Shown piece after piece: positions 55,087 to 63,751 of a DNA stretch of 64,000 nt (within the stretch, counting starts at the first letter, position 1; every line of letters starts with the position of its first letter). The notes below the pieces were generated by a model that searched no databases, was not told the DNA's origin, and saw nothing but the letters and a program-made list of their open reading frames with translations. The position numbers and the translations under genes were made by a program. This DNA is from Candidatus Heteroruminococcus faecigallinarum (GTDB lineage: Bacteria; Bacillota; Clostridia; Oscillospirales; Ruminococcaceae): assembly GCA_904387055.1 (NCBI GenBank), contig CAJFKV010000001.1, forward strand, positions 1-64,000, read 5' to 3'.

Positions 55087-56061
55087 ATGGGGATGGAAAT
55101 AAAGACGATCGGCGTTCTGACCAGCGGTGGTGACGCGCCGGGAATGAACGCGGCAATCCGCGCGGTGGTGCGCACCGCCATCAACAAGGGAATGCGGGTG
55201 CTGGGTATCCGCCGGGGATACAGCGGCCTGCTGACCGGGGATGCGTTCGAGATGAACCTGCGCAGCGTCAGCGACATTATTCAGCGGGGAGGTACCATTC
55301 TGTACACCGCCCGCTGCCCGGAATTTACTACTGAAGAGGGGCAAGACCGTGCGGTCAAGATGTGCAAGGAGCTGGGAATCGACGGACTGGTCGTCATCGG
55401 CGGCGACGGGTCCTTCCGGGGCGCCCGGGACCTGTCGGTCAAGGGGATCCCCTGCATCGGGATTCCCGGGACCATCGACAACGACATCGCCGCCACCGAA
55501 TATTCCATCGGCTTCGACACGGCCCTCAACACCGTTCTGCAGTCGGTGGACCGGATCCGCGATACCTCTCAATCCCACGACCGCTGCTCGGTGGTGGAGG
55601 TAATGGGCCGGGGCGCCGGGTATATCGCCCTCCATTCGGGCATCGCCTGCGGGGCGCTGTCGGTTCTGGTTCCGGAGGTGCCTTACGACTTCCAGCGGGA
55701 CATTGTGGATAAGATGAAAAAAACCCTCAAGGCCGGCAAGCAGCACTTCGTCATCATCGTGGCCGAGGGGGTGGGCCATACTCAGGAACTGACCAAGCGG
55801 ATTGAGGAAGCCACCGGCATCACCTCCCGGCTGACGGTGCTGGGCTATGTGCAGCGGGGCGGCGTTCCCACCGCCCGGGAGCGGATCATGGCCAGCCGAT
55901 TGGGGTACCGGGCGGTTGAGCTTTTGGCAAATGGGATCGGCAACCGGGTGGTGGGTCTTCAGCGGGACGAGATTGTGGACTATGACATTGTGGAAGCCCT
56001 CAAGATGGTAAAGCATTTTGACATCGACCTGTATAAGATGGCCAATGTGATCTCCCTGTAG
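55087..56061 (+). CDS. pfkA: ATP-dependent 6-phosphofructokinase
   Basis: A 324-residue glycolytic enzyme that phosphorylates fructose 6-phosphate. The ATP site LTSGGDAPGMNAAIR, GGDGSFRGA and the catalytic GIPGTIDNDI are present, and the glycine after GGDG followed by S is the ATP-type pattern. Fructose 6-phosphate contacts appear in VMGRGAGYIAL and LGYVQRGG. AAGGAGG precedes the ATG at 55087. It is monocistronic. Confidence 0.97.
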   Translation: MGMEIKTIGVLTSGGDAPGMNAAIRAVVRTAINKGMRVLGIRRGYSGLLTGDAFEMNLRSVSDIIQRGGTILYTARCPEFTTEEGQDRAVKMCKELGIDGLVVIGGDGSFRGARDLSVKGIPCIGIPGTIDNDIAATEYSIGFDTALNTVLQSVDRIRDTSQSHDRCSVVEVMGRGAGYIALHSGIACGALSVLVPEVPYDFQRDIVDKMKKTLKAGKQHFVIIVAEGVGHTQELTKRIEEATGITSRLTVLGYVQRGGVPTARERIMASRLGYRAVELLANGIGNRVVGLQRDEIVDYDIVEALKMVKHFDIDLYKMANVISL

Positions 56062-56151
56062 GGGGCAGGGGCCTTTTCTGGTGGAAACGCTGGGTTTTTC
56101 CCAGGAAATAGGCACAGCCTTATTCAGAACAGAGGAACCGTCTCTCGCCCA

Positions 56152-56180
56152 TTGACGGTATTTGTCAAAAATGATATACT
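56152..56180 (+). promoter_or_regulatory. Promoter of the cobalamin operon
   Basis: TTGACG (56152-56157) and TATACT (56175-56180) are 17 bases apart. Transcription would start about 15-20 bases before the cobalamin riboswitch. Confidence 0.75.
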
Positions 56181-56204
56181 TCTAACAAAATCAATCGAAT
56201 ACCA

Positions 56205-56392
56205 TCCTGCTCATAAAGGTGCCCGGGGGTCCGCCACAGGACCCGAGGGGAAAAGGAAAGCTGGGTGAAAATCCCACGCGGTCACGCCGCTGTAATGGTC
56301 GAGTAGCCTCCATGATGTCACTGTGCGCCGTTTGCGTATTGGGAAGGCGGAGGAGTTGCGTTGAAGCCTGAGCCAGAAAGCCTGCCTTATGA
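56205..56392 (+). promoter_or_regulatory. Cobalamin riboswitch (cbi operon)
   Basis: A long B12 riboswitch: GGTGCCCGG, GGGAAAAGGAAAGCTGGGTG, AAAATCCCACGCGGTC, ACGCCGCTGTAATGG, then GGAAGGCG and the closing GCCTGAGCCAGAAAGCCTGCC. The ACGCCGCTGT box departs from the usual CCGCCACTGT. It heads the cobalt uptake and corrin synthesis operon. Confidence 0.93.
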
Positions 56393-56507
56393 TGATAGCG
56401 CCGTTCCCCCGCAGCCAATGCGGCGGTGGCGGCAATTGCGCCCAGCTTACGAACGATGGGTTGGCGCAATGGAATCCCTTGCCCGGCAGAGGCTCCGTTT
56501 CCATTGT

Positions 56508-56540
56508 GCCTTTCCCCCCAGAAGGAGGAAAGGCTTTTTT
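56508..56540 (+). terminator. Cobalamin riboswitch terminator
   Basis: GCCTTTCC (56508-56515) pairs with GGAAAGGC (56527-56534) followed by TTTTTT. It lies between the aptamer and cbiM, so it is the likely switch element. Confidence 0.8.
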
Positions 56541-56629
56541 GTGGCAAAATGGAATGGGGAAACGGCTGTGTACCATGCCTTTGCGTGGTTCTGGCGTGGA
56601 TGCCGGGCAGAAAACGAGGAGGTAAAAGC

Positions 56630-57370
56630 ATGTCATCTATCCAAAAGAAACTTGCAACCCTGTCCCTGGCGATTGCCTTGCTGGCAATCTGCAGCATGGG
56701 AACCCAGGCGATGCACATCGCCGAAGGTTATCTGCCCTTGGGCCATTGTGTATTCTGGGGAGCCCTGTGCCTGCCCTTTGTGGTGGCGGGTCTCTTTTCC
56801 ATCCGCAGGACAGTTGCCAACCACCGGAAAACCATCCTGATCCTGGCGATGGCCGGCGCCTACGCCTTTGTGCTGTCGGCGCTGAAGATCCCCAGCGTGT
56901 CGGCCAGCAGCTCCCACCCCACCGGTACCGGCCTGGCGGCCATTTTGTTCGGGCCGACGGCGGTCAGCGTCATCGGGCTGATCGTTCTCCTGTTCCAGGC
57001 GATTCTGCTGGCCCACGGCGGGCTCACCACCTTGGGGGCCAATACCTTTTCCATGGCCATTGCGGGGCCTTTTCTGACCTATGGGGTCTATGTCCTGTGC
57101 AAAAAACTGAAGATCAACCGGTCGGTGGGAATCTTTCTGGCTGCCTGTCTGGGGGATCTGTTTACTTATTGCGTCACCTCGGTGCAGCTGGGCCTTGCCC
57201 ATCCGGCGGAGGTAGGGGGCGTCGCCGCCTCGGTGGCAGAGTTTTTGGGGATTTTTGCGGTGACGCAGGTTCCCCTGGCCATCATTGAGGGGATTTTGAC
57301 CGTGCTGGTGGTAATGGGTCTCGAGACCTATGCCAAGCCGGAGCTGGCCGAGCTGGGCCATGTTCTGTAA
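56630..57370 (+). CDS. cbiM: Cobalt ECF transporter subunit CbiM
   Basis: A 246-residue cobalt-binding membrane subunit. A cleavable signal-like N-terminus ends near MGTQA, giving the mature N-terminus MHIAEGYLP, whose histidine binds the metal in known CbiM/NikM proteins. SSSHPTGTGLAAILFGP and LAHGGLTTLGAN are family hallmarks. GAGGAGGT precedes the ATG. It is the first gene of the riboswitch-controlled cobalamin operon. Confidence 0.96.
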   Translation: MSSIQKKLATLSLAIALLAICSMGTQAMHIAEGYLPLGHCVFWGALCLPFVVAGLFSIRRTVANHRKTILILAMAGAYAFVLSALKIPSVSASSSHPTGTGLAAILFGPTAVSVIGLIVLLFQAILLAHGGLTTLGANTFSMAIAGPFLTYGVYVLCKKLKINRSVGIFLAACLGDLFTYCVTSVQLGLAHPAEVGGVAASVAEFLGIFAVTQVPLAIIEGILTVLVVMGLETYAKPELAELGHVL

Positions 57371-57383
57371 GGAGGTGCCGACA

Positions 57384-57680
57384 ATGACCAAGAGACTGCC
57401 GATTGTTCTGTTGCTGCTGGCGATCTGCGTTGTGATCGCGGTATATCCCCTTCTTACCATTCCGGATTCGGAGTTTGGTGGGGCGGACGGCGCCGCCGAG
57501 GAGGTTGTGGCCGCGGTGGACCCGGACTATGAACCCTGGGCCGAAAGTGTCATTGCGCCTCCCGGTGGAGAAACCGAGAGTCTTCTCTTCTGCATCCAGG
57601 CCGGCATCGGCTGCGGGGTGCTGGGATTTGGATTTGGGTATCTGGTTGCCCGGAAAAAGTATCGGAAGGGTGACGACTGA
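57384..57680 (+). CDS. cbiN: Cobalt transporter accessory subunit CbiN
   Basis: A 98-residue protein with two membrane helices (about 6-26 and 68-88) flanking an extracytoplasmic loop with GADGAAEEVV and DPDYEPWAESV, as in CbiN, which helps load cobalt onto CbiM. The ATG follows GGAGGTGCCGACA. It shares its last base with the start of cbiQ. Confidence 0.93.
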   Translation: MTKRLPIVLLLLAICVVIAVYPLLTIPDSEFGGADGAAEEVVAAVDPDYEPWAESVIAPPGGETESLLFCIQAGIGCGVLGFGFGYLVARKKYRKGDD

Positions 57681-58465
57681 TGCTCATCGACAAGCTTGCC
57701 TACAGCTCCCCTCTGCGCCGCCGCAGCCCTGCCTTGAAGGCGGGGCTGGCGGTGGGGGCCCTGTTGATCGCAGTAGCGGCCCAGTCGGTGGTGGTATCGG
57801 TGGTGACCTTGTTGATGATGGGGGGTCTTGCCGTGGGATATGGCAGGACCTCTTTTTCCCATTATCGGCATCTAATGTTGGTACCGGCGGCCTTCCTGGT
57901 ATTGGGGGCTGTGGCCATCGTGTTTCAGGTGACGACCGTTCCCCTGGACCTGTGGAATCTGCCTTTGGGCGGGGAGTGGGTCATCGGGATGAGCCGGCAG
58001 TCCCTGTGGCAGGGAATCCGGCTGACGGCAACCGCCTTTGCCGCTGTCAGCTGCCTGTACTTTCTCACCCTCACCACCCCGGTTACCGATCTGTTGAACC
58101 TGCTGCGGCGGCTCCACTGCCCGGCGATCCTGCTGGAACTGATGCTTCTCATCTACCGGTACCTCTTTGTGGTGCTGGAAATGGCCCAGGGGATGTTGAC
58201 TGCCCAGCGGTGCCGCCTGGGAAATCGAAATGTTTCCACCAAAATGCGGGGGATGGGAGAGATGCTGTCGGTCCTGCTGGTCCGCTCCCTCGCCCGCTCC
58301 TCCCGGTTATACGACGCCATGGAGAGCCGCCTGTACGACGGGCGGATCCAGGTGCTGTCCACCGTGCAGCCGGCCAAAGCCTGGGAGAAGGCGGCGGTCC
58401 TCCTGCTGCTGGCGGGATTGGGCGCCCTGGCCCTGGCTGTGGGGAAAGGGGGGCTTTTCGGATGA
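57680..58465 (+). CDS. cbiQ: Cobalt transporter transmembrane subunit CbiQ
   Basis: A 261-residue ECF T component with about five membrane helices and the two cytoplasmic coupling motifs expected for CbiQ (AQRCRLGNRN near 175 and LYDAMESRLYDGR near 211, the Ala-Arg-Gly class). It couples ATP hydrolysis by CbiO to cobalt movement through CbiM. Four-base overlap with cbiO. Confidence 0.94.
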   Translation: MLIDKLAYSSPLRRRSPALKAGLAVGALLIAVAAQSVVVSVVTLLMMGGLAVGYGRTSFSHYRHLMLVPAAFLVLGAVAIVFQVTTVPLDLWNLPLGGEWVIGMSRQSLWQGIRLTATAFAAVSCLYFLTLTTPVTDLLNLLRRLHCPAILLELMLLIYRYLFVVLEMAQGMLTAQRCRLGNRNVSTKMRGMGEMLSVLLVRSLARSSRLYDAMESRLYDGRIQVLSTVQPAKAWEKAAVLLLLAGLGALALAVGKGGLFG

Positions 58466-59304
58466 GCGAGTGGATTCTGGAGGGGGAAGACCTTCAGTAC
58501 GCCTACGAAGACGGTACCCAGGCCCTGCGGGGACTGTCCTTTGCGGTTCGGCGGGGGGAAAAGCTTGCCATCATGGGTCCGAACGGGTCGGGAAAATCCA
58601 CCCTGTTTCTCCATTTGAACGGGGTGCTGAAGCCTGCCGCCGGCCGGGTGCTGGTGGACGGGCAGCCGGTGGACTACAGCCGCAAAGGCCTACTGGAGCT
58701 GCGCCGCCGGGTTGGGATCGTTTTTCAGGACCCGGACGATCAGCTCTTTTGTGCCGACGTGGCGGGGGAGATCTCCTTCGGTCTGTATAACCTGGGATTG
58801 AAGGAAGGGGAAATCCGCCGCCGGGTGCAGGAGGTGATGGAAGAGCTGGGGATCACCCCCTTTGGGGACAAGCCGGTGCACGCTCTCAGCGGCGGCCAGA
58901 AAAAGCGGGTCTCGATTGCGGATATTCTGGTGATGGAGCCGGAGGTCCTGATCCTGGACGAGCCGGCGTCGGCATTGGACCCCCGCCACGCCCGCCTGAT
59001 CGATGGGCTCATCGACCGGCTGAGTGAACGGGGGATCACCGTGATCCTTTCCACCCACGATGTGGATCGGGCGCTCATCTGGGCCGACCGGGTCCTTCTC
59101 CTGGAGGAAGGGCGGGTGCTGGCCCAGGGGACCCCGGAGGAAATTTTCCAGGACCTTCCCCTGCTGGAGAGGACCAACCTGGAGCAGCCGGCGGTTTTGA
59201 AGATGGCAGCGATCCTCCGGCGGCAGGGGCTTCTCCCGGCCGATGTCGCCGTGCCCCGCCGGGTGGAAGAGCTCGAAACAATGTTACAGGAGAGGCGGTC
59301 GTAA
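58462..59304 (+). CDS. cbiO: Cobalt transporter ATPase CbiO
   Basis: A 280-residue ATPase with Walker A GPNGSGKSTL (about 40), the Q-loop VFQDPDDQLFCADV typical of CbiO/EcfA proteins, the signature LSGGQKKRVSIA, Walker B VLILDEPASALDP and the switch STHDVD. The ATG at 58462 overlaps the cbiQ stop. It completes a CbiMNQO cobalt importer. Confidence 0.95.
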   Translation: MSEWILEGEDLQYAYEDGTQALRGLSFAVRRGEKLAIMGPNGSGKSTLFLHLNGVLKPAAGRVLVDGQPVDYSRKGLLELRRRVGIVFQDPDDQLFCADVAGEISFGLYNLGLKEGEIRRRVQEVMEELGITPFGDKPVHALSGGQKKRVSIADILVMEPEVLILDEPASALDPRHARLIDGLIDRLSERGITVILSTHDVDRALIWADRVLLLEEGRVLAQGTPEEIFQDLPLLERTNLEQPAVLKMAAILRRQGLLPADVAVPRRVEELETMLQERRS

Positions 59305-59309
59305 TCGCA

Positions 59310-60113
59310 ATGAAGGAAGGAATTTTGGCGGTCAGCTTTGGTACCAGCCATCAGGAGACCCGAGAAAAAAACATCGGAGCCATTGAGAGGGAGCTGGCCG
59401 CCGCCTTCCCTCCCTTTGCCGTGCGCCGGGCGTTTACCAGCGGCATGATTTTGAACATCCTCCGCAAGCGGGACGGCATCCAGATCGATAACGTCCCCCA
59501 GGCGTTGGAACGGATGCTGGAGGATGGTTTCCGGCGGCTGGTCATCCAGCCCACCCACGTCATCAACGGGGAGGAGTATGACAAGCTGCGGGAGCTGGCG
59601 TCCCCCTATCTGGGAAAATTTGACCGGGCAGTCTTTGGAGCGCCGCTCCTCACGACGACGGAAGATTACCGCCAGGTGGCAGGGGCCGTAGGGGAGTGGT
59701 TCTCCCCCGACCCGAAGGAAGCCCTGGTCCTGATGGGCCACGGCACCGCCCACCACGCCAATTCCGCCTATCCCGCCATGGACTATGTCTTCAAGGAATT
59801 GGGATGGAAGAATATTTTTGTGGGAACGGTGGAAGGGTACCCGGAGATCGACACGGTCCTTCGCCAGGTACAGGAGCTGGGATGCACCCGCGTCACCCTG
59901 GCTCCCCTGATGCTGGTGGCCGGCGACCACGCCATGAACGATATGCAGGGGGACGAGGAGGACAGCTGGAAGAACCGGTTCGCCCGGGAAGGGTTCCAGG
60001 TGACCTGTGTTGCCCAAGGGCTGGGGGAGATCCCCGCGATCCGCCGCTTGTATGTGGCCCATGCAGCGGAGGCCATTGCCCAGCTGGACCAGGATGGACA
60101 GGAAAACCGATGA
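59310..60113 (+). CDS. cbiK: Sirohydrochlorin cobaltochelatase CbiK
   Basis: A 267-residue anaerobic cobaltochelatase that inserts cobalt into sirohydrochlorin, the first committed step of anaerobic B12 synthesis. Metal-binding H144 in MGHGTAHH, E175 in TVEGYPE and H207 in AGDHAMNDM agree with the known CbiK residues. There is no signal peptide, so it is cytoplasmic. It overlaps cbiD by four bases. Confidence 0.96.
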   Translation: MKEGILAVSFGTSHQETREKNIGAIERELAAAFPPFAVRRAFTSGMILNILRKRDGIQIDNVPQALERMLEDGFRRLVIQPTHVINGEEYDKLRELASPYLGKFDRAVFGAPLLTTTEDYRQVAGAVGEWFSPDPKEALVLMGHGTAHHANSAYPAMDYVFKELGWKNIFVGTVEGYPEIDTVLRQVQELGCTRVTLAPLMLVAGDHAMNDMQGDEEDSWKNRFAREGFQVTCVAQGLGEIPAIRRLYVAHAAEAIAQLDQDGQENR

Positions 60114-61258
60114 AGCTGGAAAGTTACGTCGTCAAAGATCACAAGCGAATGCGTCGAGGCTATACCACCGGGTCCTGCGCCGCCGGCGCCGCCAAGGGCG
60201 CGGCCATCCTGGCGCTGTCGGGACAGGCTCCCGCGGCGGTGGAGCTGGACACCCCGGGGGGGATCCCCCTGGTCCTGGAGATCCTTTCTCCACGGCTGGA
60301 GGAGGGAGAGGCCTGCTGCGCGGTTCAAAAGGACAGCGGTGACGATCCCGATGTAACCCGCGGGGTGCTGGTCTGGGCGCGTGTGAAACCGAGGCCCGAG
60401 CCCGGCATCGTCATCGACGGCGGGGAAGGCGTAGGGCGGGTGACCCGCCCCGGCCTGGATCAGCCGGTGGGGGCCGCGGCCATCAATCGGGTGCCCCGCC
60501 GGATGATTGCCCAGGCGGTGGAGGAGGTCTGCCACCGGTTTGGTTACCGGGGGGGGATGGAGGTTACCATCGCAATCCCCGCCGGAGTGGAGCTTGCCGC
60601 CCGCACCTTCAATCCCCGCCTGGGAATTGTGGGAGGCATCTCGGTCCTGGGAACCACCGGGATTGTGGAGCCGATGAGTGACCAGGCGCTGGTGGACACC
60701 ATTCAGGTGGAGATGAACCAGCTGGCAGCCACCGGGAACCGTAAGCTGATCCTGACCCCCGGCAACTACGGGGAGGAGTATCTTCGCCAGTTTCTTCCCC
60801 GCCGGAAAACGCCGGTGGTGAAGTGCTCCAACTTTTTGGGGGAAGCGCTGGACCAGGCAGCCCAGCTGGGGATGACCCATCTCCTTTTTGTGGCCCACAT
60901 CGGCAAGCTGGTAAAGGTGGCGGCGGGGGTCATGAACACCCATTCCCGATATGGGGACGGGAGGATGGAGATCCTCACCGCCCATGCGGCCCTGGCGGGA
61001 GCGCCGCGGCCGCTGCTGGAGGAGATTTTTCACGGGGTCACGACCGATCAGGTGCTGGACCTGCTGGACGAGGCGGGGCTGACCCAGGCGGTGATGGCGT
61101 CGGTGCTGGAACGGGTGGAATTTCATCTGAAGGCCCGCCTTGGCCCCTCGGTGAAGACGGCAGCGGTTACTTTCCGGGGCGAGGGGCGCTTTTTGGGACA
61201 GAGTGCCGGAGCGGCCCAATTGTTGATGGAAATGGAGGAAGAAGAGAATGGCAGGTAG
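60110..61258 (+). CDS. cbiD: Cobalt-precorrin-5B C1-methyltransferase CbiD
   Basis: A 382-residue enzyme that methylates C1 of cobalt-precorrin-5B. The N-terminal RRGYTTGSCAAGAAKGAA and later VEVTIAIPAGVELAARTFNP-type and GIVGGISVLGTTGIVEPMS stretches are diagnostic. The ATG at 60110 overlaps cbiK. The gene overlaps cbiL by 11 bases. Confidence 0.96.
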   Translation: MKLESYVVKDHKRMRRGYTTGSCAAGAAKGAAILALSGQAPAAVELDTPGGIPLVLEILSPRLEEGEACCAVQKDSGDDPDVTRGVLVWARVKPRPEPGIVIDGGEGVGRVTRPGLDQPVGAAAINRVPRRMIAQAVEEVCHRFGYRGGMEVTIAIPAGVELAARTFNPRLGIVGGISVLGTTGIVEPMSDQALVDTIQVEMNQLAATGNRKLILTPGNYGEEYLRQFLPRRKTPVVKCSNFLGEALDQAAQLGMTHLLFVAHIGKLVKVAAGVMNTHSRYGDGRMEILTAHAALAGAPRPLLEEIFHGVTTDQVLDLLDEAGLTQAVMASVLERVEFHLKARLGPSVKTAAVTFRGEGRFLGQSAGAAQLLMEMEEEENGR

Positions 61259-61934
61259 ATTGTATGGGGTTGGCGTCGGGCCGGGAGATCCGGAGCTGCT
61301 CACCCTGCAGGCGGTACGGATTCTTCGGGAGGTGCCGGTGATCGCTGCTCCCCGCACCAGGGGAGAAAAGAATCTGGCGCTGGATATTGCGGGAGGGGCG
61401 GTAGACCTCTCCCAGAAGGAGATCCTCTACCTGGAATTTTTGATGGTGAAGGACCCGGACCAGCTGGAACAGAGCCACCGCCGGTGCGCCGAGCAGATCC
61501 TTCCTCTGCTGGAGCAGGGAAAGGACGTGGCCATGCTGAATCTGGGGGACCCGTCCCTGTACGGCACCTATGGATACATCCAGCGGCTGGTGGAGCAGGC
61601 CGGTTTTGAAACGGTCACCGTCCCGGGCATTCCCAGCTTCTGCGCGGTGGCGGCCCAGCTGGGGCGGAGCCTTACCGTAATGGATAAGCCCCTCCACATC
61701 ATTCCGGCCGGGCACGGGGGGCTGGAGCAAACCCTGCCGCTGGAGGGGACCAAGGTACTGATGAAAACCGGCCGGGCGATGGCGCAGGTGAAGGAAGCGT
61801 TGCGGAGCGAGGGCTGCTACCAAAAGGCGGCGCTGGTGGAGAACTGCTGCCTGCCGAACCAGCGGATCTGCCGGACGATGGACGAGGTCCCGGACGATAC
61901 CGGCTATTTCACGACCATTTTAATCGGCGAATAG
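61248..61934 (+). CDS. cbiL: Cobalt-factor II C20-methyltransferase CbiL
   Basis: A 228-residue SAM-dependent tetrapyrrole methylase. GVGVGPGDPELLTLQAVRIL at the N-terminus and LNLGDPSLYGTYGYI (about 96) with VPGIPSFCAVAAQLG identify the C20 enzyme. It adds the third methyl group on the way to cobalt-factor III. Confidence 0.94.
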   Translation: MAGRLYGVGVGPGDPELLTLQAVRILREVPVIAAPRTRGEKNLALDIAGGAVDLSQKEILYLEFLMVKDPDQLEQSHRRCAEQILPLLEQGKDVAMLNLGDPSLYGTYGYIQRLVEQAGFETVTVPGIPSFCAVAAQLGRSLTVMDKPLHIIPAGHGGLEQTLPLEGTKVLMKTGRAMAQVKEALRSEGCYQKAALVENCCLPNQRICRTMDEVPDDTGYFTTILIGE

Positions 61935-61945
61935 GAGGAAGGGCG

Positions 61946-62701
61946 ATGGTACATTTTGTTGGAGCGGGGCCTGGGGCTCCGGATCTCATCACACTGCGGG
62001 GAGCCAAGCTGCTGGAGGAGGCGGATGTCATCATCTACGCCGGTTCGCTGGTCAATCCGGCCCTTCTGGATCGGGCCAAGGAGGGCTGCCGGATCCGCAA
62101 CAGCGCCCAGATGACCTTGGAGGAGGTTGTGGAGGAGATTGTCGCCGCCGAGAAGGAGGGCAAGACCACCGTCCGCCTCCATACCGGCGATCCCTCCATC
62201 TACGGGGCGATCCGGGAGCAGATCGACCAGCTGGAAGCGCGGGGAATCCCCTATGACGTGACCCCAGGGGTCAGCAGCTTCTGCGGAGCGGCTGCGGCCT
62301 TGGGAGCGGAATACACCCTGCCGGAGGTTTCGCAGACGGTTATCATCTCCCGGATGGCCGGCCGCACCCCCGTGCCGGCGAAGGAAAGCATCCCTGCCCT
62401 GGCAAGCCACGGGGCCACCATGGTGCTCTTTCTCAGTACCGGATTGTTGGAGGGGCTCCAGGCCCAGTTGATGGAAGGCGGCTACCAGGCCGATTCTCCC
62501 GCGGCCATTGTCTATAAGGCCACCTGGCCAGACGAGAAGGTGTTCCGGTGCACGGTGGGTACCCTTGCCAAAACCGCCGCCGACCATCAGATCACCAAGA
62601 CGGCGTTGATCCTGGTGGGCGGGTTCCTGGGGGATACCTATGAGCGGAGCAAGCTGTATGATCCTACCTTTACCACCGAATTTCGAAAGGGCGTGGAGTA
62701 G
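61946..62701 (+). CDS. cbiF: Cobalt-precorrin-4 C11-methyltransferase CbiF
   Basis: A 251-residue tetrapyrrole methylase. FVGAGPGAPDLITLRGAKLL, IIYAGSLVNPALL and LHTGDPSIYGAIREQI are the usual CbiF/CobM pattern. It methylates C11 of cobalt-precorrin-4. A GGAGGAAGGGCG ribosome site precedes the ATG. Confidence 0.95.
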   Translation: MVHFVGAGPGAPDLITLRGAKLLEEADVIIYAGSLVNPALLDRAKEGCRIRNSAQMTLEEVVEEIVAAEKEGKTTVRLHTGDPSIYGAIREQIDQLEARGIPYDVTPGVSSFCGAAAALGAEYTLPEVSQTVIISRMAGRTPVPAKESIPALASHGATMVLFLSTGLLEGLQAQLMEGGYQADSPAAIVYKATWPDEKVFRCTVGTLAKTAADHQITKTALILVGGFLGDTYERSKLYDPTFTTEFRKGVE

Positions 62702-63751
62702 TTGACCGTCCGAATCATCGCCTTCACCCGCCGGGGGATTGCCTTGGCCGAGCGGCTGACGGCTCTGCTGGAGGGAGAAAATCTGCAGGTGAGCGCTTTC
62801 TCCACCAAGGAGGAGACCGGCTCGGCGGTGGTGGTTCCTGTGGGGAGTTCTCTCCGCCGCTGGACCCAGGAGGCCATGGCCGGCTGGGACGGGATCGTCT
62901 TCATCGGGGCCTGCGGCATTGCGGTCCGCTCGGTGGCGCCCTTCCTCCGGGGAAAGGATCAGGATCCCGCCGTTGTGGTGGTGGACGAGAATGGACAGTT
63001 TGCCGTTTCTCTCCTTTCCGGCCATATTGGCGGGGCCAACGACCTGGCCCGTCGGGTTGCCCGCCTGTTGGGGGCGGTTCCGGTGGTGACCACCGCCACC
63101 GACAGCGGCGGCCGGTTTGCGGTGGACGAGTGGGCCGTGAAGGAAGGGCTGTGGATCGTCCATCTGAAAGCGGCCAAAGGGGTGTCCATGGCGATTCTGG
63201 AAGGGGAACCGGTGGGATTTTGCAGCCAGATTCCCTGGGAAGGCTCCCTTCCCCAGGGCCTTGTGGAAAAGGACGAGGGGCCGGTGGGGATCTGCGTTTC
63301 CTATGACCAGCGCCGCAGGCCCTTCGCCGTCACCCTGAACCTGGTCCCCCGGACGGTGGTGCTGGGGATCGGCTGCCGGAAGGGGATTCCCGCGCCGGTG
63401 ATCGCGGCGCGGGTCCAGGGGGCGCTGGACGCTTTTGGCATTCCCCGGGAGGCGGTGACCGGTGTGGCCACCATCGACCGCAAGGGAGAGGAACCGGGGC
63501 TGCTGGCCTTCTGCCGGGAGTGGGACCTTCCCCTGGCTGTCTTTTCCGCCGAAGAATTGGCCCAGGCGGAAGGCGCTGTCACAGCGTCCTCCTTTGTGCA
63601 GAAGACGGTGGGGGTGGACAACGTATGTGAACGGGCGGCCCTGCGGCAGAGCGGCGGCGTCCTTCTGGTTCCCAAGCAGGCGGGCGAAGGGGTTACGGTG
63701 GCGGCTGCGGCTGCCCCCATGGTACTAAGATTTGGAAGAGGTGGACTATGA
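62702..63751 (+). CDS. cbiG: Cobalt-precorrin-5A hydrolase CbiG
   Basis: A 349-residue enzyme that opens the delta-lactone of cobalt-precorrin-5A and releases acetaldehyde. IVFIGACGIAVRSVAPFL and LLSGHIGGANDLARRVA mark the CbiG N-domain; LGIGCRKGIPAPVIAARV marks the C-domain. It begins with TTG directly after the cbiF stop. It overlaps cbiH by four bases. Confidence 0.94.
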   Translation: MTVRIIAFTRRGIALAERLTALLEGENLQVSAFSTKEETGSAVVVPVGSSLRRWTQEAMAGWDGIVFIGACGIAVRSVAPFLRGKDQDPAVVVVDENGQFAVSLLSGHIGGANDLARRVARLLGAVPVVTTATDSGGRFAVDEWAVKEGLWIVHLKAAKGVSMAILEGEPVGFCSQIPWEGSLPQGLVEKDEGPVGICVSYDQRRRPFAVTLNLVPRTVVLGIGCRKGIPAPVIAARVQGALDAFGIPREAVTGVATIDRKGEEPGLLAFCREWDLPLAVFSAEELAQAEGAVTASSFVQKTVGVDNVCERAALRQSGGVLLVPKQAGEGVTVAAAAAPMVLRFGRGGL